7,811 nt of DNA. Source: Deltaproteobacteria bacterium (GTDB lineage Bacteria; Desulfobacterota; Desulfobacteria; Desulfobacterales; JAFDHS01). Positions 7,278 to 7,811 of the stretch are shown here, in pieces. The first letter of the stretch is position 1; every line of letters begins with the position of its first letter. The position numbers were made by a program, and so were the translations under genes. The notes beneath the pieces were generated by a model that made no database searches, was not told the origin of the DNA, and worked only from the letters and a program-made list of their open reading frames with translations. The stretch lies in contig JAFDHS010000038.1 in the NCBI GenBank assembly GCA_019308655.1, positions 1 through 7,811 on the forward strand, given 5' to 3'.

Positions 7278-7306
7278 CACAAATTATTTTAGCAAATTAA
7301 TTTGTG
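7278..7306. promoter_or_regulatory. Inverted repeat CACAAATTA-N11-TAATTTGTG upstream of mqnE
   Basis: Nine-base perfect arms at 7278-7286 and 7298-7306, with an 11-base centre, end 12 bases before the Shine-Dalgarno sequence (GGAG, 7319-7322). It could be a second operator or a hairpin in the mqnE leader. It lacks a T-run, so it is not a terminator. Confidence 0.4.
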
Positions 7307-7327
7307 CATACTTCTGTTGGAGTGGTG

Positions 7328-7811
7328 ATGAATATCCCTTTACTAGATAACCGGCTGATTGAAATAAAAGAAAAGATTTTCTCCGGCCGCCGCCTTGATT
7401 TTGAAGACGGCCTTGCTCTGTACAAAAGTCCCGATCTTATCGGCATAGGCTTTCTGGCCGATTATATGCGCCGCCGGCGCCATGGCGACAAGGCCTATTA
7501 TGTATACAACCAGCATCTGAACTATACCAATGTTTGTATCAACCATTGCCTGTTTTGCGCCTTTTCAAGAAAAAAAGGTGAAACCGGTTCATATACCTTT
7601 TCCATTGAAGATGTCAAAAAGAGGCTTTTGGAACGGATTGATGAACCGGTAAGGGAATTGCACGTTGTCGGCGGCTTGAATCCTTCCATTCCTTTTGAAT
7701 TTTATGTCGATATGATCAAAACCATTCGGGAAATCCGTCCGGAGGCCACGGTCAAGGCGTTTACCGCTGTTGAAATCGATTTTCTGTCTAAAATGGCAAA
7801 TCTTTCTTTAA
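7328..7811 (+). CDS. mqnE: Aminofutalosine synthase MqnE, radical SAM (N-terminal part, runs off right edge)
   Basis: Radical SAM enzyme of the futalosine route to menaquinone. It joins the chorismate-derived enolpyruvyl benzoate made by MqnA to S-adenosylmethionine to give aminofutalosine. The frame is open for 161 codons to the window end, roughly 40% of a normal-length protein. The [4Fe-4S]/SAM motif is Cys70-Cys74-Cys77 within LNYTNVCINHCLFCAFSR (residues 64-81). It is followed by ELHVVGGLNPSIPFEFYVDM and KAFTAVEIDFLSKMA, segments typical of MqnE and close relatives. The lead-in GFLADYMRRRRHGDKAYYVYNQ also fits. The start is ATG with GGAG (7319-7322) five bases upstream; an in-frame GTG directly before it is too close to the GGAG. 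It diverges from the M24 peptidase across 276 bases containing several dyads. MqnC and CofH share the fold, but the motif context favours MqnE. Confidence 0.92.
   Translation, partial: MNIPLLDNRLIEIKEKIFSGRRLDFEDGLALYKSPDLIGIGFLADYMRRRRHGDKAYYVYNQHLNYTNVCINHCLFCAFSRKKGETGSYTFSIEDVKKRLLERIDEPVRELHVVGGLNPSIPFEFYVDMIKTIREIRPEATVKAFTAVEIDFLSKMANLSL

Noticed and set aside
7343..7546. Minus-strand open frame of 67 codons opposite mqnE
   Set aside because: It is antisense to the strongly supported mqnE frame with its intact radical SAM cysteines, and shows no protein family features.

Overview
The window looks like chromosomal DNA from an anaerobic bacterium, most plausibly a deltaproteobacterium of the Desulfobacterales type. 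This assignment is an inference. It rests on the combination of a Pfa-like (polyunsaturated fatty acid synthase-type) secondary lipid locus and a futalosine-pathway menaquinone gene, and on moderate GC with AT-rich intergenic stretches. No rRNA, tRNA, CRISPR array or insertion sequence was seen.

Layout: four substantial protein genes are present. On the minus strand, reading right to left, there is an M24 (aminopeptidase P/prolidase) peptidase at 7051-5930, with a short broken-looking reading frame overlapping its stop. After an AT-rich gap come a PfaD-type enoyl reductase (5543-3879) and, 150 bases downstream, a large PfaA-like synthase (from 3728, running off the left edge). On the plus strand, diverging from the peptidase, is the N-terminal part of an aminofutalosine synthase (mqnE, from 7328, running off the right edge).

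The PfaD and PfaA-like genes form a probable operon. The PfaA-like protein loads and condenses acyl units (ketosynthase, malonyl-type acyltransferase, coiled-coil linker, tandem acyl carrier domains). PfaD would reduce enoyl intermediates in trans. The remaining subunits (ketoreductase, dehydratases, chain-length factor, phosphopantetheinyl transferase) would lie beyond the left edge, so the product, whether a polyunsaturated fatty acid or another lipid, cannot be read from this window.

The most notable anomaly is in the carrier-domain region. A perfect 104-base direct repeat (1-104 and 316-419, offset exactly 315 bases = 105 codons) encodes the phosphopantetheine-site half of two tandem ACPs. 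At the right-hand end of the second copy the reading frame is lost. The ACP frame is open downstream, but the upstream KS-AT-linker frame enters it shifted, and the first helix of that ACP is missing. A 34-base deletion relative to the neighbouring ACP copy explains both facts. It could be a genuine inactivating mutation or an assembly collapse in a repetitive ACP array.

Regulatory structure is suggested, not proven, by several perfect dyads: an 18-bp AT palindrome inside the likely pfaD promoter, overlapping small hairpins in its leader, and three dyads in the mqnE-peptidase divergent region.
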